A stretch of 64,000 bases of DNA, from assembly GCA_002943765.1 (NCBI GenBank), contig PQWQ01000003.1, positions 2,727,501 to 2,791,500 on the forward strand, in the 5' to 3' direction. The DNA is from Psoroptes ovis (lineage: Eukaryota; Arthropoda; Arachnida; Sarcoptiformes; Psoroptidae). The position numbers and the translations under genes were made by a program. The notes under the pieces were generated by a model. It searched no databases. It was given only the letters and a program-made list of their open reading frames with translations, and was not told the origin of the DNA. Numbering within the stretch: position 1 is the first letter of the stretch; each line of letters opens with the position of its first letter. This document shows, piece after piece, positions 50,248 through 62,382 of the stretch.

Positions 50248-51121
50248 CTAGAGAAAATACAGAGAAAAAAAATAAAAAAAGAAATAAAAATCAATAAAAA
50301 TATTCCATTCAATTCAAGTTTTTATTGAAAGAAATAGCAAAGAAATCGAAATATGAAAAATCGTAGAATTTAGGGGCCAATACCATGGAATGACCGCGGT
50401 AAAATTAGAAAAATATTAATATCTACGACCATTAAGATTACGTTCATTCACATTACAATACATTCAGTTATTTGTTATCGCTTTGAGACGACAAACAGTA
50501 AGAAACTACCGCAAACATTACGGTAGAATACAATAAATTCAATTCAATCATCATTCATTCATTCATCGATATATTTATTGGTTCAAATATTATCAATGTT
50601 ATTGACCAATAAACATTTAAATGGGAAAAATTATGAATGGATCGATTTTCCTAGCTTTTTAAGGAATTCAATAATTTCATTGACCAATCGTGAAATTCCC
50701 ATTGAAAACAAATTTCCACGTCAAAAAGGAATTTCTGACGATTCGCTTCAAGTTATTTGAAATTTTCCAGAAAAATTTTTAAAATTAAATTTTTTGCTCT
50801 TTCATCTTTTAACATCTTGTAAATACTTTGACGATTGATGATGACGATAGTTATGTAGATGACCCGTAATCGAAATATGAACAAATATTTGATGATCATA
50901 AACGAAAAGAAGAAGAATTCGATTCACATTTTTTCAAATGAAATTGTTGATTAATAATAATACTACGATTAACAATGGTAAGCACACACGAACACTCACA
51001 CATTCACTCATAATCAATATTTATCATTCAATTTTGAAGAGAAAATTGGGCAGATGAAAATATTGAATTGAAGAAATTGTATTTGTATTTGTAATGAATG
51101 CATATTCGTAGAATTTCCTTC

Positions 51122-51146
51122 AAAAAAAAAAAAAAAAAAAAAAAAA
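51122..51146. repeat. Poly-A run of 25
   Basis: An uninterrupted A tract. No retroposed coding sequence was recognised next to it, so it cannot be tied to a LINE or processed gene. Confidence 0.9.
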
Positions 51147-52632
51147 ACGGACAATTCCTATGAAAAAAAGCTTAGCCTCATTATTATCATTATCATTATC
51201 TCGGATTTCAATGATTCTAAATCCTCAAAAGGACCAAAACACACTCAAATGTCCTCAAGTTTTTCGCTTCCCTAGAAACAATCAAAGGCTCTAACACGGA
51301 TAAGGTCCATGTTGTCGTTGTTTTTGTTGTTGTTGTCTCAAAATGATTCTCCAGAATTTCTCGAATTCAAGTAAATAAGACGTTTTGAAATTTCAAGATA
51401 ATTTTGGACACTGATTTTTGCCGCCTAATTGCTTGATCAACTAATTTTTCAAATAATTTTTAATATTTTTCCATTTAATTTTCATAAATTCAAATTTAAT
51501 AATCGAGAAAAAGAAGAATTTTGCTTGATTTTTATTAAGAAATTATTGAATTTGATAAATAATAATTCATTTTCTATTTTCTATTAATAAGAATCTCAAG
51601 AGAAATGATTTTGCCTCGAGACTGTTCCGGCTAAAATTCTTGAAATTCTTGTATTTTTGGAATTTTTTCTTTTTTTTTCTCCGATTTATAATTATTCATT
51701 TTCTTGATTGCTTCAGGCAAATTTTTTTCCGTGGAACTTTCTTATTAAAAACATTATTGAATTACGGATAGAATTTTGTGGAGCATTTTCATTTTTGAAG
51801 TCACCAAACAATGATGATGGTGACATTTTATGAAATCAATGTTGAAATTAGTACAAATTGGAAAAATCAAAGAAAATTGGTGAAAAAAAACAATTTTTCT
51901 CTTTGAAATCAAAATTTTAACATATAACAATTTAATCAATCAGCAAAAATCTGAATTTTTGAATTCAAATTCCAAGTTTAATTCCTTTCATCACAAAATG
52001 AATACTCTACAACATAACTGCATAGCAGTATATTAACGCAAACACAAATTATTTGTCACCAACAACCAAAATCAACATTGAAATTTTTCTTCCAATAATT
52101 TAATCAGACATCATCAATACAACAAACATATACGATATTTGTCAAAATTGATCAAAAAAAATGGATGAAAATATTTCGATTTTATTTCATTTTCAATGAT
52201 ATTTTGATCCTTTGGTTATTTATTTTGTTTATTATCATTGATTTATTCATTTATTCATTCATTCATTCGAGGAAGCATTCACAAATTGTTATCACGAATC
52301 AAACATCTTCAGAAAGAAACACAAATCTTTCAAAATTTATTAGATTTGTAAATAGAATTACATTTTATTTTCTTGGTGACGAAAGGGCGAAAACAGAAAA
52401 AAATATAAAATTTCAAATTACAAATTACACGAGTCTTAGTTGATTTCATTTCAAGATAATATTATTATTTTGCCGATAACAACGAATTTAGCTAAAAATC
52501 ATCATTGAATACAATGTGTAAAGACAAGTTTATAAATGTATAAAATGAAAAATTATAATTAGAATTTTGAATTAAATTTGTTTTTCTTCTCTATTTTAAA
52601 TTTCAAACCCTTTAACTTCACTTTGAATACAC

Positions 52633-52689
52633 CAAGATTTGAATTGGTAGTAGGATTGGTATTATGGGTATTATGAGTGTACGACAAGC
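52633..52689 (-). other. Candidate 57-base upstream exon of the Dpr gene
   Basis: On - a strong acceptor (CTCTCTGCTTTTTTAG) precedes 57 bases that read LSYTHNTHNTNPTTNSNL in the frame required. They end at a GTGTAT donor in phase 1, exactly the phase needed by the exon starting at 50247. The N/H/T-rich product continues smoothly into FNHNHHHNRR. Weak donor and low complexity keep this tentative. Confidence 0.3.
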
Positions 52690-54242
52690 CTAAAAAAGCA
52701 GAGAGATAATAATGTGATAAATGTTTAGAGGGAAATTGTAATAATCATCATTTGAAAATCTAAATTCAAAATCATTTCAAATCATTCATTCGTTCATCTA
52801 ATCATTTTTATACGTGAATAAAATGAATGAATGAATGAACATAAACAACACATGAATGCTTTGAAAATTAACTTTGTTTAAATTCATTTGAAATTGAAAA
52901 ACAAATAAAATAATGAAAAAAGAAAAAAATGTTCAAACAAATACACATGATTGCAAAGGCAATGAATTTAGGCGTAAACATGTGATAATTGAGTTAGCGA
53001 CTTGTCAGCTTAACTGGATACGTAATTTGACAAATTTTTGCGATTTTAAAATAAATAAAATTATTCAAATCTCCATAGAAAAAAGACAAATGAACATAGT
53101 AATAATGATTTCAGTTTCATCATCACAAATTTTTGAATTCAAAATTGAATAAAATCCAGTAGCAAGACTATTGGTGCCTATTGGTGCCTTCCGTCTTCAA
53201 AGGGTTGAAGCAATATCAGACGGAAAAATGATCGCCGAAATGATCGAAACGAAATGCGTTGAAATTTGTTATTTTATCATTATTCAATTCATTATTTCGA
53301 TTCCAAGAAAAAAAAAACAGAAATGATGCTAATAATAATAATAATGATTATGAATTCAATTGAATTTCTTCTCAGTAGTTTCTCAGTTTTTTTAGTATTC
53401 AAAACATGATCATTAATAATAATAATAATAATAATAACGATAACAATGATAATAACGATGATAATTATTGATTCTGTTCATGGTCAAAGTGAAAATCGAA
53501 TGAAATGATGATGGAAAATTCAATCAATCGTATTTCAACTCTGTGTTTGCAATTATAATTCCAAGATGATGATTCACTAATTGATCAAATGTTATTCAAT
53601 GTGTTTTTTCCATATTGATCATCATTATTATTATGATTATCATCATCTTGATAATAATAATGATAATAATCATCATCAAACATTGAATCAATGAATTTTA
53701 ATTAAGAATAAATATAATTTTGAAATTAATTTCGTCTTGTTATTATTCATTTTTTTATTTTATTCATTAATTATTATTATTCATACGACAGGAAGGAAAT
53801 GTTATTATTATTATTATTATTGATTCTTTGTCCTGAATTAATTATTCATTTCATCGATTTCTCAAGTAAAAACAAGAATATGAATTTTCACATTCAATTC
53901 TCAATGTTTAATCAATCGACTTTATCACTATTTCATATCGTTTCGATTCAAATCACATTTAAAGTTTTAATTCTTACAGATTTGGTAAATCATGAAGAAT
54001 CATGTTGATTTCATGCAATATTATCTATGAAATTATCATAAAGAGTTTTGTTGCTGTCAATAATTTCAATGATAATTCAATGATAAGTAAATGTCTTCGG
54101 TTAGATGATTATGATCATCATTATCATTAAAAATTTCAAACCAAATCATAAAAAATTATCAAAAAAATCATTAAAATATTTAGTTCATTTTGTTCCATTC
54201 TCTGATAATAATTTGAAGCATTTCAATCATGTTAAATGCATC

Positions 54243-54316
54243 TGCATGCATGTATACCGTGGGCATTTGAATCATTCAAATTCATTTGCAATGCATGCAT
54301 ACCGCAGGCATCTGGA
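54243..54316. repeat. Degenerate direct repeat, two units
   Basis: Two related blocks, 54243-54270 (TGCATGCATGTATACCGTGG) and 54292-54316 (TGCATGCATACCGCAGG), share TGCATGCAT, ACCG and GGCAT-TG. They are GC-richer than their surroundings. Possibly a worn tandem repeat or element end. Confidence 0.4.
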
Positions 54317-57300
54317 GCCTTAATTTAAAAATTTGCACCTAAATATTCAAGGTGATGACAATATGTCTTTGATTCAATGTCACCATTTATGGTTCTGGAA
54401 TTTTTTCCATTGTTCCATAAATTTTAAAAGGTAGAATAAAAAGAAAATTCTTTTCATAATCATAATTATCATTATTTATACGAAAATAAGAGAAAAATAT
54501 GAAAATAAGAAAAAATGAAATGGAAAAAAATATTGTGTAGAAAATAATCACCATCATTAAAATAATTATAATAAAATAGAAATCGCAATGATAATAATAA
54601 TAATAATAACGGTAAGAAAATAAAAATAATAAGAAAATCACCCGGGAATCATTGAATCATGAATTCATAAACATAAAAAAACTGAGAATATAAAATAAAT
54701 CTTAAATTTTGCTTTCAGTTTATTTATTTGTTTATTATTATTATTATCATTATATTTTGGTGTTTTAATATTTTTTTTTCATACAGTTTTTCTTTGCTTG
54801 TTTCAAATATTTTCTCAAATATAATTACTAAAAACCAGAAAATAAAAATGAAAATATAATAACAATAAATACCCAACAACAGCAACAACAATAGCGACCA
54901 TAAACAGAATAATGATAATTATAATTATAAACATTTCGAGCATTTCATTATGATTCATATAATTATTATTATTATTATTATTTATTCGTTAAACCTCAAT
55001 CTCATTTGAGAAAATATGAATTATAAGAGAAAATAGAATAAATATCAACAACTAAATAACCAAAAAAAAAAAACCAAAAAATAAAGAAAATCCACGACAT
55101 TTAATGTGAAATAATGGAAAAATTATTTATTTATTCATTCATTCTTCCATATATTTTTTTTTAATTGAATAGTGGGTACATTCTTATTTCAGTAAATGCC
55201 CGATATTGCTGCTACGGTACACAACACATTTACTGCAGTTTCAGCCCCTGTTTCTCCATTTTTCACCCTATTTTTGCCCGTGTTTGATTGTTTGTCCCTT
55301 GTTTCATTTTGTTTTGTTTAATGGAAAATACATTAGAAATATCAAAACTAAAAATAAATAAGTTAATAAATTCACATTTTTCTTAAGATTCCTAAGTATT
55401 TAAGTATGTACAAGGCTTCCAAGACTTCTATATTTTTCTATTTCATAATCATCATCATCATATATGTTTATTCAAAAATATATTAATAACAATAACGATA
55501 ATAATAATGATTATGATGAAAATAATGAAAATGATTTCATGGTTTTCATTAATAGAAAATACAATAGAAATATGTACAAACATCCATACACACGAATATC
55601 TACGGATTAGGATAAATCAAAGTAATAGGAAAAATGGTGCAGAAATACTAGGAAAAAATACAAGAAACCACCACCAGCATCATAGTAATGGAGAAATATA
55701 CAAGGCACAAGGATAGAAATAGAAAGGGAAATAAATGAAAGAAAAATATTTATTTAATGATGCAAAATAATGATTTTTATTTTTATTTTCCTATCGCTTG
55801 TTACATTATTAGGGTACAAGTTTTTTTTTTGTTATTATTTCTCATTGTTGTTTTCATTGATGCATTGGGTCCATGTAAAACAAAAACAAAAACAGCAGCC
55901 AAATGAAAGCCAAAACAAAATGTTTCAAAGTTTTTAGATTTAGATTTATTTATTTTGTAACTTGTTTGGTTTCTTGTAATTTGGATTTTTTCGGATTTTA
56001 TTATTTATTTTTTCATTATTTCTTCTCGTAGATTTACTTCGTCATAGACTTTTAAAGACTTTTGTTGTTTCTTGGGTTCATTTTTGTTGTTGTTTCATGT
56101 CTTATTTTGGCGTTTTTTAAATATCTTTTTTTTTGCTTTATTTCTTTCTCATTTTCTCTAAATAACACATAAAGTTGATTAGATTTATTAGTTAGAATAA
56201 ACAATTTTTCTTGCTTGTTTTTTGTTTGATATTTTTTTTCGTCTTCTTTTGGTACACATTTTGATAAATAATCTTGATTTAAACTGGCGAATACATGGGC
56301 CAGAAATGGAAAAAGTTGAAAAATTACATGATAAAAACATGCTGTAAGCTGAATGCAAAACAACAACAACAGCGACAGCAGCAGCTGAAGCTGAAGAAGA
56401 AATTACAATATTTTTGGTTCATTTTATTTTTCACTCTTTTAATTCAGAAATAATTCACAAAGCCAAAAGATATATTTTGATTAGTCGAGGCCAGACATTT
56501 TGGGATGTTTCGAGGACAATTTCATGATTTATTTGTAATAAAATATATTGGTGATAATATTATGAGATATTCAACTCTTATTATGAGTCGATTAATTTTT
56601 CTAGAGTTTTTTCGAGTTAAAATATCTTTGAAAATAGATGAAAAATCTTTGAAATGTAATACTAATAGTTTAATAAATAATAGTTGATTGAACATTTTAT
56701 AAAAACAAAGATTAAAAATAGAAATAAATGAAAAGGGAAAAAAATTCGAATGAAAATAATTCTTTTCAATGAAACTCTTTCATTGATATTCGGTCACGTA
56801 TTGATGACAAATTATTTTTTTATTTTTTATTGTAAATTCCAATGCAATGTTTCAGCAATCAGTCAATAAATAATATTACGATGAACAACAACAACAACAA
56901 GAAAATGAAATTGAAATGAAATATAAAATATAAATGAAAAATAAACGGCATTAAATGGTCAATGTACACTCAATAACAAATAAATATATGAAAAAAACGA
57001 GTATATTTCAAAGACATTCAATCGAAACACAAACACACACCGATACAAACAGTGTTTGCACATTCATTACATTCAATACACTCGCATCTAATGCGGACAT
57101 TTAATATATAACTCTGGTGTTATTTACAAATTTATTTATTTTACAAAAATGTAAATGTTTTTCATGTTTTTGGGCCGAAAATTTTTCATGTATTTATTTT
57201 CATGTATTTGTTTCTCAAATGTAAATCATCGAGGAAAAAGGAGAAAAAAAAATTCAAATTAAAATATTAAAACAAATAAACAAATTATTCATTTTTACCA

Positions 57301-58156
57301 TGTATTATTATATTATGGACACACACACACACAAAATGTTCATGTCAGAAACGATTTTTTGTTTTTCTATTGTTTTTGTATTCATTTTTGGCCGAATTCA
57401 TACAAAATGAATGAAAATTTCTGCCCAAAAAATTTCATAATTTGGTTCAAACATTTCGTTTAATACGATTTGTCTAGAATTTTGTTCAATTCGGTTCAAT
57501 TCAATGTGTGTTTCATTTGTTATTTTCGAAACAAACAAAAACAATGCTCAATTTGTAAAATATTCGGCTTATTTTTCCCCATCGACACAGAGACACACAC
57601 TTGGCCAAAGAACTAAAAAATGAATGATGATTTTATTTTGTTTATTTATTTAAATTTTTCATCATTTATTTACTTGTATATTTGTTCAATATATCAAATA
57701 GAAATAAGTACACGAAAGTAGAGCAGAATAAAGTTGAAAAATTTCAATTGTCATTTTTCATAAAATATTATCAAATTATGAATAATGACTTTTCCAGTAT
57801 TTTTGAATTTTTTTTTCAGAACAATTTCATTATTGGTCAACAACACAGTATATTTACAGTGTTTGAATATTTTGAATTATTTTTTTGTAAAAAAGAAAAT
57901 AATTCATAAATTAATCGGTTTCAAATGTTCGATTGGGGCAAATGTGGCATTTTAGCAGGCATTTGGGTGAAGATAAAATTTGGAGAAATTTGAATGAAGA
58001 ATATTTTTGAGAAATTCGTAATATCTTCAATGAAAAGGAATGGAAATGAATAATTCGAGTTTTGAAAAATTGGTGAAAAATTTTTTAGGCCATTAATAAT
58101 ATGTCTCAACCGATGAAAAAATGAACGTTTCATCTAATTTAGATATTATTGATGGG

Positions 58157-58496
58157 TGTTGATTAATTTTGTAAATAATTTAATGATAATATTTTGATAT
58201 AAAACCAGCAGAGTAAAAACGACAGTATAAAATGACAATTAAATAGATGATAATAATAAATACAATTTAGAATGGTAATAATTTGACAAATGTAAATAAA
58301 TAAATATAAATAATTGTGTTGATGGTGATGGTGATGATTGAGTGATCGATTTGATCAAAAACCTTAAACTCTTCTCTTCGACCAACAATCGACTCTTTAT
58401 ATATGCGATTAAAGCCAATGTGAAAATCAATGTTAAACACATCTGACTAATGAGTTCAAATGTGTTGATGATTAATGTGCAATCGACACATCAACA
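58157..58496 (-). repeat. 3' LTR of the copia element
   Basis: 340 bp, matching 62383-62722 base for base as far as I can read. The gag-pol stop codon (58491-58493) lies inside it. A 9-bp inverted repeat (GTGTTGATG at 58462-58470 with 58489-58497) can fold its first 35 bases into a hairpin. Confidence 0.97.
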
Positions 58497-61400
58497 CTCC
58501 CCTGTCGATTGTACATTTTCATCCATTTGCCATAAACGTAACATTAAATGATGTTTAGCAATAGTCAAAGGTTTAGTAAACCAATCAGCCATTTGTTTAT
58601 TCGATTCGACCCATTCAATTTGTATAATTTCATCTTTAACCAATTGTCGAATCATATGATATTTAATCGCAATATGTTTCAATTTCGATGGAATGTCTAT
58701 TTGGTTAATTTGGGCGATGGTCGATAGATTGTCTATAAATAATATTGGCCGATCGATTGCTAACTTCAATTCGCTTAATACATTCATGATAAATCGCATT
58801 TCTTTGGAACACATTCCTGCCGCTATGAATTCAGCTTCAGCTGTATTATCGACGATCATTTTCTGCGCTTTAGATTTCCAAATGATTGGCCCATTTACCA
58901 TTACTACGTAACCCGAAGTTGTTTTACGATCGTTCTTGCGACCAGCAAGATCAGCGTCAGAATAAGCTGTTAATGTTAATTGCTGTTGGCCGCCTAATAC
59001 AATACCAGTATTGATAGTTGATTTTAAATAACGCCACACGCGTTTGACTGCTACAACATGTAATGCGGTAGGTTGTTCCACAAATCGAGCCAATGTAGAC
59101 ACAATATAACATATATCAGGCCTTGTTTTGTATGCCAGATACATCATCGATCCAATTGCCTGACGATAAGGATAATCACCATCTTTTGGGGAATCAATAT
59201 ACAAATCGTCCATTGAACAAGGGGAATCCATCGGTTTACTTTGATCCATTAAAAACTGTTTTAACTTATTCATTGTGTATTTCGATTGGCATAATAATAT
59301 TTGTCGATTTTGACGATTTCGTTTGTATTCGAATCCAACGTAAATGTTTGATGATATTTTGTTGACTTTAAAGTGCTTGTTCAAATAATTAAATATTTTT
59401 TCAGGTAAATCAGGTTTCGTCGAACAAATAATACCATCGTCTACATAAAGAATTACCATTGTAAAATCGTCATTAGTTAATTTATAGTAAAAACAGGAAT
59501 CATAATTCGAGACGTTAAAACCATATTTCACAATAATTTCGTTGAAACGCTTGTTCCAAGCTTGCGGACTTTCACGTAGTCCATACAATCCACGTTTCAA
59601 TTTACACACTTTATCACTACCATCATTATAGCCAACCGGTTGTTCAATATATACATTATGATCAATAAAACCATTTAAAAACGCGGTAGATACATCAAAT
59701 TGGATCATTGTCATGTCAAATGATGCGATCAAGCTAAAAACTAATCGAATGATATCAGCATTCACGACTGGTGCATAGTAATTTAAATCGCTGTCGTTTG
59801 CTTCGAAACCTCTAGCCACAAGACGGCTCTTGTATCGTCCATCGTCTTTGATGCTGTACAACCATTTGACGGATATTACAGTCTCGTCACTAGGTCTCGG
59901 GACCAAGGTCCACGTATCATTTTCAATCAGTGCTTTGTATTCCACGTTCATTGATTGTATCCATTTATCGGACTCAGCACTGTTCACAGCATCATTATAC
60001 GACTTTGGACAGCCAACAAAACCAGCAAGACGACGCAACGATTGCAAACGATCAATATTAACTTTGTACTGTCGGTTTTTGGCACCCAAGGGTCGCCCTC
60101 GTTTCGGTTGACTAGTACCTGGCTCCCCTGTTTCATTACTCACTGGTTGCTGATCGATAGCATCATCATTTTTAACATCATCAGCTTTTGGTTCATCAAT
60201 CATATTTGGTGTAACATTCGTATCAACAGCTGGTTCATTTGATGATTGTTTAACAATACTAAATTGAACACTTGGTTGTTCATTCCATTTTACCGAAGAT
60301 GATAATTCAATACATCGTGATTTCTTCAGATAACATCGGTAAATCGATTCTCCTTCGTAACCAACCAATATCACAGGCACCGTTTTTGATTCAAATTTGT
60401 TCGCCTGTTTCACCAGCATTTCACCAGTTGAACCAAAAATACGTAAATGCGATACGTTGGGCTTTCGCCCGAACCAGACGGTATATGGAATAATGCCAGA
60501 ACTATTCAGCACGCGATTATGCGTATACACAGCTTGATTAACCGCCTCGTCCCAAAGGAACTTCGGTAAATTCTTATTCACTAATGAAGCTGTTGCGTGC
60601 TCGGTAATCGTACGAATATTACGTTCGGCTTTACCGTTCTGCTGTGGAGTACCCACAGTCGCACGTTGATGTAAGATGCCATGATCGTTCAATAGTCGTT
60701 GAAAACTATTGGATGTAAACTCCGTACCACAATCACTACGTATGCATCTAATCTGGTTACCAGTCTCGAGCTTGACTTCATTCACCAATCGTTTGAATTT
60801 GCACAATACTTCAGCTCGGTCTCGCATAAAATTGATCTTAATGTAACCAGATTTATCATCAACAGCGATCATAAAATATCGGTTCAGGTGTATCGATGGC
60901 ACCTGCATATAGCCACCAATGTCTAAATGCATGAACTCACCAGCATCTGCGTGCATCTTATTCTGGACCAACGGATGTCCCGATTCAACCATCTTACCAT
61001 TACAACAGCCCTGGCAAAAGCCCATGTCATCATTCAATTTATCGGGCATACCCGCCACTAATTCACGGTTCGACATTGAAGCCAGCGTTCGCTTGTTTAC
61101 ATGGTTGAATCGTTCATGCCACGTCGACATATTGGTTAATAAGGCTGACATTACCAATCTACGTTTGGGGAATCGTGCTCGAACTTCCCAGACATTTTCA
61201 TATTCTTGAGACGCATCAGAATATATAATTGGCTCACCATACTGATAAATAATAAAATGATCAAGATCACCACCAAATGTAACCCCTTCATTTCTGGACA
61301 GTCGACCAATCGATAATAAGTTCATTGGCGAATCTTCACATAACAGAACATTACTCAGTTCAATATCACGCCAATTTGTACCATCATGAACTTGAAATTC

Positions 61401-62378
61401 AACATTACCGATACCAGATGCTTTAAGAGCACCACCAGGAGACAATAATTCGTCTTCATCGACTGGTCTCACCTCTGAGAAATATCGTCTCTCATTAAGA
61501 ACGTGTTGGCTTGAGCCATTGTCTGCAAATATGAGAAACCTTTCATAACCATCATTTCTCGTCATCGGTTTGACCACGTCCCCATGGTTCGACTTCCTCG
61601 AATTAACCGCCATCAATAACTTCGAGCTTGTGGGTTTCGATGCATTTGGTTTTCTTCGATCACCATCATCACCATTCTTCAACCTTGGGCAATTTCGTTT
61701 AATATGGCCAACTTTGTGGCAATGATAACAACGCACTACATTCTTGCGTTTGGCCATGCCCAAAACATTTTTCGTCAAATTATCATTCTTTCGTCGATTA
61801 TCATCTTCATTTGTCGTTGACCGGTTTTCTTTGTCAATACGATCATGTCGTTCTTGCACCATTGACTCTAATAAATTGAGCGAAACTTTGATGTTACTTT
61901 TCTTAAGTCCAGATACGCTGGTTATCACCGAATCATATTCGATTGGCAAAATAGCCAATATTTTTGTACACAATTCTTCGTCAGTGATTTTTCGTCCGTA
62001 ATTATTCAAGTCAGCCGCAATTGATCGTATCGTCGAGAAAAATTGGTTTACGTCGTTGTCCCACTTAATCGTATGAAATCGATTGTATAATTTTTCTAAT
62101 TGTTCCATTTTGGAACCTCGATGGTACTCGTGCAAACTTTCATAGATTTGCTTCGCGGTCGTACATGTCCGAATTCGTTGATAATTTTCGTCGTCAATGG
62201 AATTGTATAAAATCAATTTTGCCGAAGCATCTGACTGTTTGTTAAATTTTGCTTCCTCGATATCAGTAGATACATATTCAAAAAGTTGTTTCGATTCCAA
62301 CGCGGCAATAATTTCATTTGACCAGCGAGCATAGGACAAGGATGTCAATACAGTGATGCGGTTCGTGAAAGAGTCCAT
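58491..62378 (-). CDS. Copia Gag-Pol polyprotein, intact
   Basis: One frame of 1295 codons in the Ty1/copia order. Gag covers about 1-200 (YESLHEYHRGSKMEQLEKLY), with a CCHC zinc knuckle at about 217 (CYHCHKVGHIKRNC). The aspartic protease centre is at about 286, FADNGSSQH. A GAG-pre-integrase zinc motif lies around 420-465 (WHERFNHVN, CQGCCNGK). The integrase core has D485, D549 and E585 (HLDIGG, RSDCGTEF, GKAERN). Reverse transcriptase runs about 820-1040 with QFDVSTAFLNG and YVDD at 978-981. RNase H runs from about 1139 (YSDADLAG, TAEAEFIA). Gag and Pol are in a single frame with no shift, as in Drosophila copia. The start ATG is 5 bases from the 5' LTR and the stop is inside the 3' LTR. 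The protease motif has Asn where Ser or Thr normally follows the catalytic Asp. Open frames on the other strand are shadows. Confidence 0.98.
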   Translation of the reverse strand: MDSFTNRITVLTSLSYARWSNEIIAALESKQLFEYVSTDIEEAKFNKQSDASAKLILYNSIDDENYQRIRTCTTAKQIYESLHEYHRGSKMEQLEKLYNRFHTIKWDNDVNQFFSTIRSIAADLNNYGRKITDEELCTKILAILPIEYDSVITSVSGLKKSNIKVSLNLLESMVQERHDRIDKENRSTTNEDDNRRKNDNLTKNVLGMAKRKNVVRCYHCHKVGHIKRNCPRLKNGDDGDRRKPNASKPTSSKLLMAVNSRKSNHGDVVKPMTRNDGYERFLIFADNGSSQHVLNERRYFSEVRPVDEDELLSPGGALKASGIGNVEFQVHDGTNWRDIELSNVLLCEDSPMNLLSIGRLSRNEGVTFGGDLDHFIIYQYGEPIIYSDASQEYENVWEVRARFPKRRLVMSALLTNMSTWHERFNHVNKRTLASMSNRELVAGMPDKLNDDMGFCQGCCNGKMVESGHPLVQNKMHADAGEFMHLDIGGYMQVPSIHLNRYFMIAVDDKSGYIKINFMRDRAEVLCKFKRLVNEVKLETGNQIRCIRSDCGTEFTSNSFQRLLNDHGILHQRATVGTPQQNGKAERNIRTITEHATASLVNKNLPKFLWDEAVNQAVYTHNRVLNSSGIIPYTVWFGRKPNVSHLRIFGSTGEMLVKQANKFESKTVPVILVGYEGESIYRCYLKKSRCIELSSSVKWNEQPSVQFSIVKQSSNEPAVDTNVTPNMIDEPKADDVKNDDAIDQQPVSNETGEPGTSQPKRGRPLGAKNRQYKVNIDRLQSLRRLAGFVGCPKSYNDAVNSAESDKWIQSMNVEYKALIENDTWTLVPRPSDETVISVKWLYSIKDDGRYKSRLVARGFEANDSDLNYYAPVVNADIIRLVFSLIASFDMTMIQFDVSTAFLNGFIDHNVYIEQPVGYNDGSDKVCKLKRGLYGLRESPQAWNKRFNEIIVKYGFNVSNYDSCFYYKLTNDDFTMVILYVDDGIICSTKPDLPEKIFNYLNKHFKVNKISSNIYVGFEYKRNRQNRQILLCQSKYTMNKLKQFLMDQSKPMDSPCSMDDLYIDSPKDGDYPYRQAIGSMMYLAYKTRPDICYIVSTLARFVEQPTALHVVAVKRVWRYLKSTINTGIVLGGQQQLTLTAYSDADLAGRKNDRKTTSGYVVMVNGPIIWKSKAQKMIVDNTAEAEFIAAGMCSKEMRFIMNVLSELKLAIDRPILFIDNLSTIAQINQIDIPSKLKHIAIKYHMIRQLVKDEIIQIEWVESNKQMADWFTKPLTIAKHHLMLRLWQMDENVQSTGEC
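58497..58503 (-). promoter_or_regulatory. Polypurine tract of the copia element
   Basis: On - the bases AGGGGAG stand directly before the 3' LTR. This is where plus-strand DNA synthesis is normally primed. The same bases code for the penultimate residues of Pol (Gly-Glu). Confidence 0.8.
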
Positions 62379-62382
62379 AACC
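62375..62382 (-). promoter_or_regulatory. Primer-binding site of the copia element, overlapping the start codon
   Basis: Directly after the 5' LTR the - strand reads GGTTATGG. This equals the first eight bases of the Drosophila copia primer site, which pairs with the anticodon-stem region of initiator tRNA-Met (a half-tRNA primer) rather than the tRNA 3' end. The ATG at 62376-62378 inside it starts gag-pol. After eight bases the match to copia ends. Confidence 0.65.

Larger units (their letters stand above)
50248..58156. other. Long gene-poor region upstream of the known Dpr exons
   Basis: About 7.9 kb of AT-rich sequence, probably Dpr intron and upstream DNA. It holds a 25-base A run (51122-51146), one candidate small exon (52633-52689, -), a degenerate direct repeat (54243-54316) and small hairpins at 50506-50526, 53189-53225 and 55190-55235. 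No protein family was recognised in the open frames. The missing Dpr signal-peptide exon may be here or beyond the window. Confidence 0.5.

Noticed and set aside
56052..56369. Frame on - starting MLLFCIQLTACFYHV as the missing Dpr signal peptide
   Set aside because: No donor in the required phase follows the hydrophobic stretch, so it cannot be joined with confidence.
58693..62001. Open frames on + across the copia element
   Set aside because: Antisense shadows of the intact 1295-codon gag-pol frame.
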